Source: Symbiodinium natans (lineage: Eukaryota > Sar > Dinophyceae > Suessiales > Symbiodiniaceae). Taken from it: a DNA stretch of 40,000 nt. The notes beneath the pieces are model-generated. The model ran no database searches and had not been told where the DNA came from. It saw nothing but the letters and a program-made list of their open reading frames with translations. Positions 1-10,500 of the stretch are shown here, piece after piece. Location: NCBI GenBank assembly GCA_905221605.1, contig CAJNDS010002359.1:315001-355000 (forward strand), read 5' to 3'. The stretch's first letter is position 1. Every line of letters begins with the position of its first letter. Made by a program: the position numbers and the translations under genes.

Positions 1-99
1 ACTTCACGGCATTCTTCAAATCGGAACCCTATCTGCGTAGAAGGGCCTCGTGAGGCTTTCTTTGTTCGCCGCTCCGTTGCATGTAGAAGCCTAAGGAAA

Positions 100-190
100 G
101 GAAGCGCTTTGATGATTTCTCAACCTGCTGAAAGGGCGTTTGTTACCCAGCATCTCGCAGCCGTAGCTCCACACAGCTGTCACATCATTA
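100..190 (-). CDS. Possible protein-kinase-like exon (weak)
   Basis: Read on the minus strand, this stretch contains VWSYGCEMLGNKRPF. It resembles the kinase subdomain IX/X motif D-x-W-S-x-G-x-x-x-x-E-M-L-x-x-x-x-P-F but lacks about three residues between GC and EML. An intron with a GA donor after the TGC codon could explain the gap. No HRD or DFG element was found in the neighbouring minus-strand sequence. It could be an exon of a second kinase, a decayed copy, or chance. Confidence 0.22.
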
Positions 191-1016
191 ACCTCTTTCA
201 ACGGTTGAGAATGTGCGGCAGGCCGTAATCCAATTTGGCGAAAATGCTTATCGTTGCCTCTACTGTACTTTTACTGAAATCACCGTTCCCTGTGAATGGC
301 TCTCATACTCTCGGATTTTCGCATGATTGCCAATGTTGCCGTGGCTTTGCTTGCTATTCTTTAGCTTGCAATGGTAAAGAGCATGGTGGATGGCGTGCTT
401 GCCGAGCATCTCATGCAGGTCCAGAATACTATCACCGCTACGGCATCCGAGAGAATTCGAGTTGGCATGTAACGCCATAGGCCAGGCCCTGCGAACATGT
501 TTGGCTCATGTTGATCATCAGAGTCTGGTCACTCTTGCAGGCCTCGTGGAATTCCAACCTGGCGAACGCGTGCTTCAACCAAGGTTTGATGCGATCAGCC
601 AAACTTTTGGCAGTTTTTCTTGCACTGGTGCCTTTTTTTACGTCTATCGAGTTTCTGTCTTTTTGCACGCCAGTGTTGGCACTGAAGAATGTGCCCGTGA
701 GCCGAATGTATGTGATACAGCAGGGACAGGCGTAGCTCCTCGGTGCGATTTATTGCATTGTCGTCCCGCGCACGTGCCAACTCTTCGGTCAAAGATGAGG
801 GGGACAATCGTTTAACCGTTAGGACTATGGGATCTAGCATGTCAGGTTGGGACATCACGAAATCGATAAGCCCCATGCGACAGGCTATCACAACTGCACT
901 TTCTCACACACTTTGAGGCATTCCCCATGCCCTCTGATGGCTGACAAATTCTGTTGTGTGTCCATGCACTGCACCTCCCCTGAATACAAAAGCCATCATC
1001 TAACAATGCGTGACAG

Positions 1017-1775
1017 TTAGCAAACGCCCCGTTTAAACAATGCGTTTCGTCTGCACAACGCAATCCTGGAATGCGTCTTACTTCTCACTGCACTGTCAAG
1101 TGGAAACACGTTTGGAACCCATGTTTTGCTGCAGCTTAGGTGAATTAGACCAGGAGAAGAATGGCAAGAAGGCTGGAGTGTAAGCGAGTGCATGTGGGGC
1201 TGGAAGCCCATCATCTTGCAATGGCAAGGAGAACGGTTTCTCACCAACCTCGGGCGTGCTGCACATTTTGGTGAGCGTTCGCTGCTGCGTGCTGGGCGCG
1301 CAAAGCTGAAATGTTTTTTTGCGATGCAATGAGCTGTGACACGCGTTCTAACCGAAAGTTGCATCACATCTATACGAGTGTACTGCAGGTGGAGATGCAG
1401 CGGCACCTGTGAACATAGATGCTGGACCAGAAGGCTTCTCGACTTACCTGCCCCTTGAAATGGCATTTGCAAGAGTCCAGCTGCAATGGGGTCTTGTGGG
1501 ATAGCAGAGGAGATTGTTAGACCTGCACAGGATGCTACGCATAGGTCTGCCTTTCCGCGTGAGACAGGATGACAACACCACACAACTCTTGCACTCGTGT
1601 GGTCTGTGGACCACAACATTGAGACGGGTCGATTGCCCGTGTTTTCAGTCTCACTTTGTGATTTCGCTTTCTTCTGGTTAGTGGCATGATAGCAAATTGA
1701 AAGTTGACGTGCGCAGTGTTTGTCAAACCGTGTACAGGATAGAGAGAGGTTTGCTAGGGAAATGAGGCCGCTCAT
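1017..1775 (-). CDS. Unidentified 252-codon open frame
   Basis: An ATG-started frame runs 252 codons on the minus strand. The product is rich in Ser, His, Cys and Arg, with no domain, signal peptide or membrane segment that I recognise. Its length in mixed-composition DNA is somewhat more than expected by chance, but its composition is not typical of a folded protein. Nothing in the neighbourhood supports it. Confidence 0.15.
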   Translation of the reverse strand: MSGLISLANLSLSCTRFDKHCARQLSICYHATNQKKAKSQSETENTGNRPVSMLWSTDHTSARVVWCCHPVSRGKADLCVASCAGLTISSAIPQDPIAAGLLQMPFQGAGKSRSLLVQHLCSQVPLHLHLQYTRIDVMQLSVRTRVTAHCIAKKHFSFARPARSSERSPKCAARPRLVRNRSPCHCKMMGFQPHMHSLTLQPSCHSSPGLIHLSCSKTWVPNVFPLDSAVRSKTHSRIALCRRNALFKRGVC

Positions 1776-1776
1776 G

Positions 1777-1950
1777 CGAGAGAGAGAAAGAGCAAGGAGC
1801 GAGGGAGGGAGAGAGGGGGGCTAGAGGAGGGAGAGAGGAGCGAGAGAAGGAGGGAGAGAAGGGAGAGAGAGGGAGCGAGGGAGGGAGAGGGGTTAGTAGG
1901 GGCACGTGGAGTTGTCTCACAGTCGGTCTATGGAGGGGGGGGGGGGGGTA
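1777..1950. repeat. GA-rich tract ending in a G14 run
   Basis: Degenerate GAGAGAGG/GGGAGAGAG purine repeats run from 1777 to about 1890, followed by an uninterrupted run of 14 G at 1935-1948. No gene is visible here. Confidence 0.9.
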
Positions 1951-2040
1951 AGGAAGAGAGGGTGAGCTGTGGGTCACTTCGGCGATGTCGTTTGGTGGAG
2001 ACGCAGAGGGGTGCACGTCGCGTGCGGAGGGTTGGCCCTC

Positions 2041-3750
2041 CAGGCCCCAAAGAAAGAAAGAAAGGAAGAAAGGAAGGAAGAAAGAAAGAAAGAAAGAGAG
2101 AAAGAACACAAGAAAGAAAGAAATAACGAAATACAGAAATACAGAAATACAGAAATAAAGAAATAAAGAAAATAAGTAATAAAGAAATTAAAGAAATAAG
2201 AAATAAGAAATAAAGAAGAAAACAAAGAGAAACTAAAGAATATAAGAATAAAGAAATAAAGAAATAAAAGAAATAAAGAAATAAAAAGACATAAAAGGAC
2301 AATAAAAGAATAAAGAAATAAAGGAACTTCAAATAAAGGAATATATAAAGAGAGAGAAGATAAAGAAATAAAGAAATAAGAAATAAAGAAAGAAAGAAAG
2401 AAAGAAATAAATAAGACATTGAAGACCATAAAGAAAATAAAGAAATAAAGAAATAAAGAGAAAGAATTAAAGAAAATTAATGAAAATTAAAGAAAGAAAT
2501 AAAGAAAGAAAGAAAGAAAAGAAAGAAAACAAGAGAAAGAAATTAAAGAAATATAAAGAGAAATAAAGAAGAAAATAAAATAAAAGGGAAAATAAAGAAA
2601 AAGAATAAAGAAAATTAAAAGAAATAAAGAAATAAAGAAATAAAGAAATAAAGAAATAAAGAAATAAAGAAATAAAGAAATAAAGAAATAAAGAAATAAA
2701 GAAATAAAGAAATTAAGAAATAAAGAAATTAAGAAATAAAGAAATAAAGAAATAAAGAAATAAAGAAATAAAGAAATAAAGAAATATAGAAATATAGAAG
2801 TAAAGAAGTAAAGAAGTAAAGAAATAAAGAAATAAAGAAATAAAGAAATAAAGGAAAAAAAGAAATAAAGAAATAAAAGAAATAAAGAAATTAAAGAAAT
2901 AAAGAAATAAAGAAATAAAGAAATAAAGAAATAAAGAAATAAAGAAATAAAGAAATAAAGAAATAAAGAAAAAGAAAGAAATAAAGAAATAAAGAAATAA
3001 AGAAATAAAGAAATAAAGAAATAAAGAAATAAAGAAATAAAGAAATAAAGAAATAAAGAAATAAAGAAATAAAGAAATAAAGAAATAAAGAAATAAAGAA
3101 ATAAAGAAATAAAGAAATTAAGAAATAAAGAAATTAAGAAATAAAGAAATAAAGAAATAAAGAAATAAAGAAATAAAGAAATAAAGAAATATAGAAATAT
3201 AGAAGTAAAGAAGTAAAGAAGTAAAGAAATAAAGAAATAAAGAAATAAAGAAATAAAGGAAAAAAAGAAATAAAGAAATAAAAGAAATAAAGAAATTAAA
3301 GAAATAAAGAAATAAAGAAATAAAGAAATAAAGAAATAAAGAAATAAAGAAATAAAGAAATAAAGAAATAAAGAAAGAAAGAATAAAGACATAAAGAATA
3401 AAGACATAAAGAAATAAAGAAATAAAGAAATAAAGAAATAAAGAAATAAAGATAAAATAAAGAAATAAAGAAATAAAGAAATAAAGAAATAAAGAAATAA
3501 AGAAATAAAGAAATAAAGAAATAAAGAAATAAAGAAATAAAGAAATAAAGAAATAAAGAAATAAAGAAGTAAAGAAATAAAGAAATAAAGAAATAAAGAA
3601 ATAAAGAAGTAAAAGAAAAAACGAAATAAAGAAATAAAGAAATAAAGAAATAAAGAAATAAAGAAATAAAGAAATTAAAGAAATAAAGAAATAAAGAAAT
3701 AAAGAAATAAAGAAATTAAAGAAATAAAAGAAATCAAAGAAATAAAAGAA
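2041..3750. repeat. AAAG / AAATAAAG satellite, about 1.7 kb
   Basis: The left edge (about 2050-2125) is (GAAA)n. The rest is dominated by the 8-nt unit GAAATAAA with point and one-base indel variants. The plus strand is almost free of C, so the complementary strand encodes long spurious frames rich in Phe, Leu, Tyr, Ser and Ile (for example 2487-3407). A marker-defined block recurs with a 405-bp offset. No gene is present. Confidence 0.98.
2709..3297. repeat. Two copies of a 405-bp higher-order block inside the satellite
   Basis: Four landmark variants recur with exactly the same offset of 405 bp: the TTAAG pair at 2713 and 3118, ATATAGAAATATAG at 2781 and 3186, AAGGAAAAAAAG at 2851 and 3256, and TTAAAG at 2891 and 3296. 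This indicates a duplication of at least about 180 bp, and probably 405 bp, after the array had diverged. Confidence 0.9.
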
Positions 3751-3755
3751 ACGCC

Positions 3756-4103
3756 ATCAGCCTGGCGGAGGGGGGGAGCGGAAAACATTCACGGAGATGC
3801 CCGGCTGCAACATGCGATCCGCCCAGCCCTGCGAGCGCGGCAGATTCTGAGGGGCCTGATGGGCCTGCTGCCCTTCACGGGGGGGAAGTCAGGAGAGAGG
3901 TGGAAGCGGCACTCCAAGCACTAGAAGCATGGACTAGAGAACTGTGGGGAGTAGAACTGCTGGCCATTAAAGACATGCCCGAGTCCCCACAGCCTCCACA
4001 ACCACATGTGGCGACACTGGGAGGGGGGGCCAACACGGGAGGAGAGGGGGGAGACACCGCACCGAGCCAGAACGCAAGGACGACTCCCACCCCACAGCCA
4101 TGA
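3756..4103 (+). CDS. Unidentified GC-rich open frame, 115 codons
   Basis: A frame opens where the AAAG satellite ends and stays open to a TGA at 4103. It reads as a Pro/Gly/Ala-rich segment with one helical stretch, EVEAALQALEAWTRELWG, then a Gly/Pro/Thr-rich tail. No ATG lies near its beginning, so it would have to be an internal or terminal exon, or a chance product of GC-rich DNA. The helical stretch is the only protein-like part. Confidence 0.25.
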   Translation: MSLAEGGSGKHSRRCPAATCDPPSPASAADSEGPDGPAALHGGEVRREVEAALQALEAWTRELWGVELLAIKDMPESPQPPQPHVATLGGGANTGGEGGDTAPSQNARTTPTPQP

Positions 4104-4810
4104 ACCCTCGCCAGACCAGGGGTGGGCGGGCGGCAATAGAGGAGAAGAAGGCTAGCGTTGGGTTGGGAAGCAGACGAACATCGTGATTGAAGCAACGCCG
4201 GGGGCCGGGAAAGCGGGGTCTAGTCAGTTGCCGTAGCCGAAGCAAAACAAGGGAGGTCAAGCAGGGTGGAGGGACAATCTAAGCCTGTGTGAAGTCAGCT
4301 GCAGCACTGGCAGGTTCTCAGTGGAGGCAGGGGCACTTGCGGGGAGGTTTTTGGGTACTTTGGAGTTGCCAGGTGTTTAGGTTGAGGGGGCGGGGAGGGT
4401 TGAGGGGTCGACAGCCTGTTTGAGCCTACAAGGGGAACCGAATTTTTCCACCGCGCTGGTATTTGGGGCCTCTGCAGTACCGGGGCTGGCGCGAAACCAG
4501 GGGGCTTGCCCCCATGCCCCCATGCCCCCATGCCCCCAAGAGAGAAAGACAGACAGCAAGAAAGAAAGAAAGAACGAAAGAAAGAAAGAAAGAAAACAAC
4601 TAGAGCGATAGAGAGGACGCCCCTCTTCGATGTGGAGAAGCAGCAAGAGGAGAGAGCGAGAACATATGGGGAGTTGACTAGCTGATTGGAGTGGGGCAAC
4701 TGTACGCGACCCATAGCTGGCAGCCTTACACAATCAGTCTCGCAGAGGAGGCTTGAAACTTGAAGGATGGGTTCGGGTTGGGTCTAAGTATGGTCTAAGT
4801 AGTCTAAGGA
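4104..4810. repeat. Simple repeats: CCCCATG units and a GAAA tract
   Basis: CCCCCATG is repeated four times at about 4508-4540, followed by (GAAA)n to about 4595. The flanks are G-rich. No exon was recognised on either strand. Confidence 0.8.
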
Positions 4811-6373
4811 CTCTTGAAGGGTCCGAAACGGTCGGAGGTGTTTTTAGGGATGAAAATTGAAGTCGATCAAAGAGCATGGTGTAGCTCCAAACTCAGTCAC
4901 ATCAGGCACGTCTGTCTTGCAAATCAGAAAAAGGGGCGAAGACTGGTTGTCCGTAGGCTCCGTAGGTACTTGTTTCGCTTCTGCGACGTTTCCTTGACTT
5001 GTTGAAAGTTCCATGGTTTCTTGCTGCCAAAAGTCGCCTGCCACGGCTCCTGACATTGTCTCCCAAGGAATGGTGTGCCTCACCTTCTGGGGCGATACAA
5101 TTTGCGTCCTGCTGCGGAAAGTTTTGGAGCAGGACTTCAGACATATGGAGAAACGAAGCAGAGAAGCAGAAGTCACTCACGCGGATGAACTCTGAATTCG
5201 CAGCCATGTGCATGGCGTTCTTTGTGACGACTTTATGACGACTTAGATGAGATGGATGTGAGTGAGTGAACATGTTCCCCGATCCCGTTCTGCTCCTTTT
5301 GGAGTTTCAGTTGTGTCAGGGGGCTTCGTGTTTCTACGAGGTCTTTGTGCAGCTGCGACAAATCTGTCCCGGCTCTTCTCGACACCTGTTTGGCGTGTTT
5401 TCGAAAATTCGTAGAAAGAGAAAAGAGGATAAAGAGGTCAATTGTCAGTGACCGGGAGATTCCGCCTAGTTCGCAGAGTTTTTTGCCCGAGCGCAGTCGA
5501 GGGCAGAAAGCTTAAAAGTTGCTGGCGGAGGAAAACTCGGTGGCACCCAGTCCATTCTGTGACCTGAAGGACTTCGAAGTGGAATTCCTTATGAACTGTA
5601 TGCCAGCACGTGTGCAGACCATGGTGCTTGGACAGACGACAAGTGCCTTGTGTCAGGAGTGGTGGGTTCGAAAAGCAAGGGGGTTCAAGAGTCGTGACGA
5701 CGGATTGAATCGTTGCCCGACTCGTTATATAGTTGATCCCGCTGCAATGGGCTACAGTTATCTAGACGGGCGCCGGAAGCTTTCCTTGCCCTAAGGCGTG
5801 GCGGTTAGCAGCCTGGCTGCAGTTGAGTTGCTTTTCGGGTGTATGTGAGGGTTGTTCGAATGCCTCTTGACAGTAGATGAGGATGCCATGTAGGTTTAGG
5901 ACCCCTTCTGAGAACCCCATACCGCGCAAGGGTGAAGCACAAGGGCCACATATATCCCAGCGGCTTGGGTTTCTAAATGTGTTTATACATCTGTTTAACA
6001 GTACATATCTCCGCATCTCTTTGTCCATTTATGTATGGCCTATGCATGTGTATCTCATCGTCTATGTATCTGTTCATCTATCTCTATCTGTCTATCTAGC
6101 TAGCTATCTAGCCGTCTGGCCATCTGTTTATCTTATCTATCTATCGTTTTCTTTGTTCATCCATGCGTCTATGTTTCTATTTTCTCTATTCCTCTCTTCA
6201 TCTGTTTATCTGACTTCTTTCTCGGCGAGGCACCTTCCCGGCAGCTTGCATGTGCTTATGGCAGTTCATGTTAGGCTGGGATCGGATGCAAAGCAACTGC
6301 CAGGTGGGAATGGTTGCAAGGGCCAGAAAAATCCTCTAATCTAATCGATGCATATGTGCGGATCACTTGGCAG
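4811..6373. other. Unresolved region upstream of kinase exon 1
   Basis: The kinase needs 5' exons that should lie here or further left. I searched for the phosphate-binding cassette of cyclic-nucleotide-binding domains (FGELAL...R-A-A/T) and did not find it. Frames at 5519-5794 (+; includes DLKDFEVEFLMNC) and 4844-5176 (-) are open but unassigned. A TATC/TCTA-type low-complexity stretch lies at about 6000-6220. Confidence 0.5.
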
Positions 6374-7517
6374 GTTGAGTTGGATGAACTCACCAAAGTG
6401 TGTGTTCTTGGAAAAGGCGCATATGGCCAGGTTTGTCTTGTCGAGGAGTCATCCGGCATGGATTCAACTAGTTGCGCGCGGCCAGTGAGAATGGCTTTTT
6501 CTTTGCAATGCAGAAGGACGCGATGCGCGGGCAACGCTATGCGCTGAAGGCCCTGTCGAAAGGCCATTTGGCCAAGCAGGCTCAGCCTCAAAGCGTCGTC
6601 CGTGCATCAACCATGACTTCGGCAAACACTTAGATGATCAGCGAAGATTGCTCAACAGAAACTAGACTTCTATGTCCCCTCCAGGGCACACAGCGGCTGG
6701 TGAATGGAGAGCGTGACCCGAGTGCATTAAGTTTTTTGCGATTGTGCCGAGATCCGATGCAAGCTTTGGCAGTCGCTTTCACTCATTTTTTTTGTTTTTT
6801 TTGGTTTTTGCTGTTGCTATCTGACCCTCGCCACTTTAGGTGAGATCATGTCGATGATTGACAGCACCTTCGTCATCCGCCTGCATCGGCAGCTTGGCTG
6901 AAGGAGAGAGAAAAAGGGGATCTCGAAAGCGAGGGGATCTCCTCGTGCCCCCCCCCCGCCCCCCAACACAGGCCTATAAACCCTCCCATGCAAGAGAGCA
7001 CTCCAGAAGAGTGTTCGGGCTCTCTCTCTTCTCTCTCTCTCTTCTCTCTCTCTTCTCTCTCTCTTCTCTCTCTCTTCTCTCTCTCTTCTCTCTCTCTTCT
7101 CTCTCTCTTCTCTCTCTCTTCCCTCTCTCTTCCCTCTCTCTTCTCTCTCTCTCTGTGCAGGAAAAACACAGAAAAGCAAGTTGCTAACTCTTCAGACTCT
7201 CTTCCCCTTTTGAAGCTGTTGCGGAGTGTGTCTCTCCCCTGTTTCATTTTGCGGGGATCAGTCCGATCTCACTCTCGTAGAGCAAACCTGCTCTTTTCGT
7301 GTTGCTCGGGTGCTTCAGATTTCATGTCAGCTTGTCAGCGGAACCCGAGGACGTTCAAAGACGCCCAGCACGTGTACTTCCTCTTAGAAGCAGCCCTGGG
7401 TGGTAGCTTGGTGCAGGCACAACGCAAGACACGACCCGCACATCTTGCTTCGCTTGCAGCGCTGCCAGGTTGTCAAAGACCATCCGGAGATTTTTGTTCA
7501 GGATATGCCTCGAGGCA
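6374..7517 (+). CDS. Kinase exons 1-6: N-lobe, glycine loop to hinge
   Basis: Exon 1 (6374-6445) carries VCVLGKGAYGQVCLVE, the nucleotide-binding loop. Exon 2 (6517-6579) carries RYALKALSKGHLAK with the ATP-binding lysine. Exon 3 (6685-6712, only 28 nt) carries QRLVNGER with the alpha-C glutamate. Exon 4 (6840-6888) reads EIMSMIDSTFVIRLH. Exon 5 (7350-7410) reads DAQHVYFLLEAALGGSL, the beta5/hinge segment. Exon 6 (7469-7517) reads KDHPEIFVQDMPRGS, a linker slightly longer than that of mammalian PKA. Introns are 71, 105, 127, 461 and 58 nt. Their donors are GAGTCA, GCTCAG, GTGACC, GCAGCT and GTGCAG; each ends AG|G. Exon 6 is the least conserved piece; it is accepted because both its phases and its length fit. 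Confidence 0.9.
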
Positions 7518-10500
7518 GCGCCGACCCGCCCTATTTCGCATTCTCTAACATTGCTTCCATGACGCACCCGAGTGCTCACAGAAGGGCACAGACTTGCCTC
7601 CGGCTTTGTGTCTGACACGCTTGTCTCAGATCAACCATGGCTGGTATGATCTTGAAAGTGCGAACCGATACGCTAAAAACGAGCTTCTTTCTGGGGCTTC
7701 TCACGGAGGTTGCCCCCCCAACCCGTTTCATGATCCAAAGGGGGAGCGCGAGCTAGTACCATTACAAGGTAATGGCATGATAAGGAGATCGTGTAAAGTT
7801 TAGATCTTGGTTTTCTTGTTTGTTTGTCTTCTTTTGGTGTTTTAAGTGGTTGTCGCCCGCCTCATGCAAAGCAAGACCGGCCAAGTGCCCTCACCACTGT
7901 CACCACCAGTATCCGCTCAGCCAGGGCCCCGGAAGGATCCGGAAGCCTGCAAAACCGGCAATCCATATTGTGGGTCCGTGGGTGTTCACAGCTACAACAA
8001 AGCACGTGGTGCAGAAATCCAACTGCATGGAAACGAGGAAAACCTTAGAGAGGTAACTGGCAGCTTTGAGCAACATCCATCTCGATGGAGCCCATCCACC
8101 CTCACAACCAAGAACTCAAAACGCTCACCAGCAGCTGTACACGCCATCGTCACAAGTGAATGACTTCAAAGGCCCACCTGTTGAAGCTTACCCTCAAAGG
8201 TGCGAAGGCCGCTACATGACGCATCACAAAAGCTGTGAAATGTGGTGGAGGGGATGGATCACGCATTCGACTCATCCTTGCACAGCTCCATGAATCACCG
8301 CGAATACCAACAAACATCAAACCAGCTTACTATGAAGGCTTGGATGATGCAGTCCGCGTGGGTACAGCCTCCCGGATCGAAGGAGAAGCCAAGTCGATCC
8401 TGCAGAAGAGAGCCAGTGCTTGCCATCAACGCCAGGAGGGCTGTTTCTACATTTTCTACCTCAACGTTCACGCAGCTCTCCTTCATCACCAGCTGCCAGA
8501 AACCCGCGGCGGATTCCAGCCCATGCCACGTGCTGTTCGCTCGTCCACGTCGGCATTGTAGCCAGTCGTGATGAGGTAGACTCCAGAATAGCCCATCCGT
8601 CCGGATCCATTCGGCAGTTGGATCGGTCATCATCCAGCGACTTGCTCACGCGGATCAGGAGTCGTTGGTCCGGATGGATATCCCCGTGCGTGTCCAGTCG
8701 CGTGCCTTGAGGTTGCTTGGCTCACGCAATCCATCTGCACCCGGCTGCTGCTGAACCTCAAGCAGGGCCTGCCACAGCCTAGCTGGGCCTAGCTCATCAA
8801 CGAGTTGGATGAACTAAGCTCTGCCCCGATCAAAAAAAATAGGCACATTCGTCTGCGCTTCTGCAGTGCCGATGGGAGGGCTCCCAAACTCCAAAAACCT
8901 GGCTGCGCAGCACCCTTCGCGTGATGTACCTGCTCCTTCAGCTTCTGCCAATAGATCTTGGGTTTATGAAATTGCCTTCCGTACTCGGACCTTGTCCACG
9001 CCGTCGTAACCGGCGGATGTGCCACAGCGGGGCGCTGGGTCCAGGCAACGCTAACCCTCGAGGGTCTCTCGATCCCAAAAGCACAAAATCTGAATCTTGT
9101 TTATCATGCTTCACAACATTTCACAAGCAGCTGCTTCGCAGGCGAAAGCCTCCCGGAGATCGTTTCTTCCACCCTTCCCTTGCCTTGCCTCGCCCCAGCA
9201 ACGTCCAAAGCCACCGCTACCCAAACTGTGTGCTGAATCTACCATCGAGGTTCACATGCTGCGCTGTTCAGTTGTGTTGTCAGGTCATTGTTTGCGAAAT
9301 GGGGCCCCAAGCAGAAGCACAAGTTCTGTTTGGTATGCGGGCTCGTTTGCGTTCCCATTCATGTTACGTGTGTATTGCTTCCCTTCTTCACGCCTGCCTC
9401 ATCTCCCGCTCTATCGCTCTCTTTCTCTCTAACTCTCTCTATCTCTCTCTTTTTCTCTTCTTGTTTTATTGTTCTTCTTCTTTCTGCTTCTTCTTCTGCG
9501 CACTTGAGACGTATCTCTCTCTCTCTCTCTATCTCTATCTCGACCTCCACCTCGACCTCTAGCTCTAGCTCTATCTCTATCTCTGCCTCTGTGTCTCTCC
9601 CTCTCTCACTCACTCACTCACTCTCTTAAACTGCTGCGAACACGCAATCTTCACTTCACTTCACTTGGGGGCTTGAGGGCCGGAGCCCCCGCGCGATCCG
9701 CGCGCCCCAGCGTTGTGGAGAGTTGGCATAGTGACACTTAGGCTTGGAACGACAGGGCGTGATACCAAGCATCCCCTCTTGAACACACAATCTCTCGCTC
9801 TCTCTTATGGGGTGGGCAACCTGAGAAAGGGTTCGGTGCAGCAAACTCTGTTTCACAAGGCGGGGTAGCAAATAGCCACATTACAAAATGTTGGAATTTA
9901 GGAGGCATCGTCAGGCAGTCAGGCCACAGTTCATGGTGCTGGCAGGGCCTCGGTGTCTGAATCCGTCAAAGTCGGAGCTTGTGTCGGTGCAGCACTGGTG
10001 CAACTCTAGATACCTCCGAACTTGTATATATACGCCATCACCTTGCAGGCCATTCTGGGGCCTTCTATGCTGCTTGTGTTATTGCTGCCTTGGTCTTAGA
10101 CATTCGAGTCAGTGCGCTAACGTCGCATCAGCCCCTTCTTTGTGGTTCTGCGGACGTAGCGAGCCAGGCACTTGATCACCTGCATGAAAGGCGAATTGTG
10201 CACCGCCTGTGCCTTGATGTGTGGAGACGTCTTGACTGTGCATGTCTTCCGTTGTCTTGCGCCAGTGTTCAGGTGACATTAAACCTGAGAATGCCTTGCT
10301 GGATGAGCATGGCTATGCCAAGGCTTGGTACGCAGAAAACGTTTCGGAATGTTTCCACAATGTGCCTCATGAGTAAACATTGGGCAGGAATCAAAAGATT
10401 GTGCTGCCTGCTTTTGATTCGCTTGTTTTGAAGTTTGCCACGCTGGGTACAGGGGAGTAGCGGCAGCCCTTAACGCCGGGCTGGGTCGGTAAAAGTTTTC

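Noticed and set aside
1928-3407. Minus-strand frames rich in Phe/Leu/Tyr/Ser that look like membrane proteins
   Set aside because: They are the complement of the AAAG/AAATAAAG satellite; their periodicity follows the DNA repeat.
6817-7247. Arg/Glu-rich and Ser/Leu-rich frames over the CT repeat
   Set aside because: They lie inside a kinase intron and are generated by the 9-nt repeat.
8461-8725. Minus-strand frame with RVSKSL ... MDPDGW, faintly like the start of a tRNA 2'-phosphotransferase (TPT1/KptA)
   Set aside because: The spacing between the two motifs is about six residues too short, the RHG motif is absent and no downstream motif was found. Kept only as an unassigned frame.
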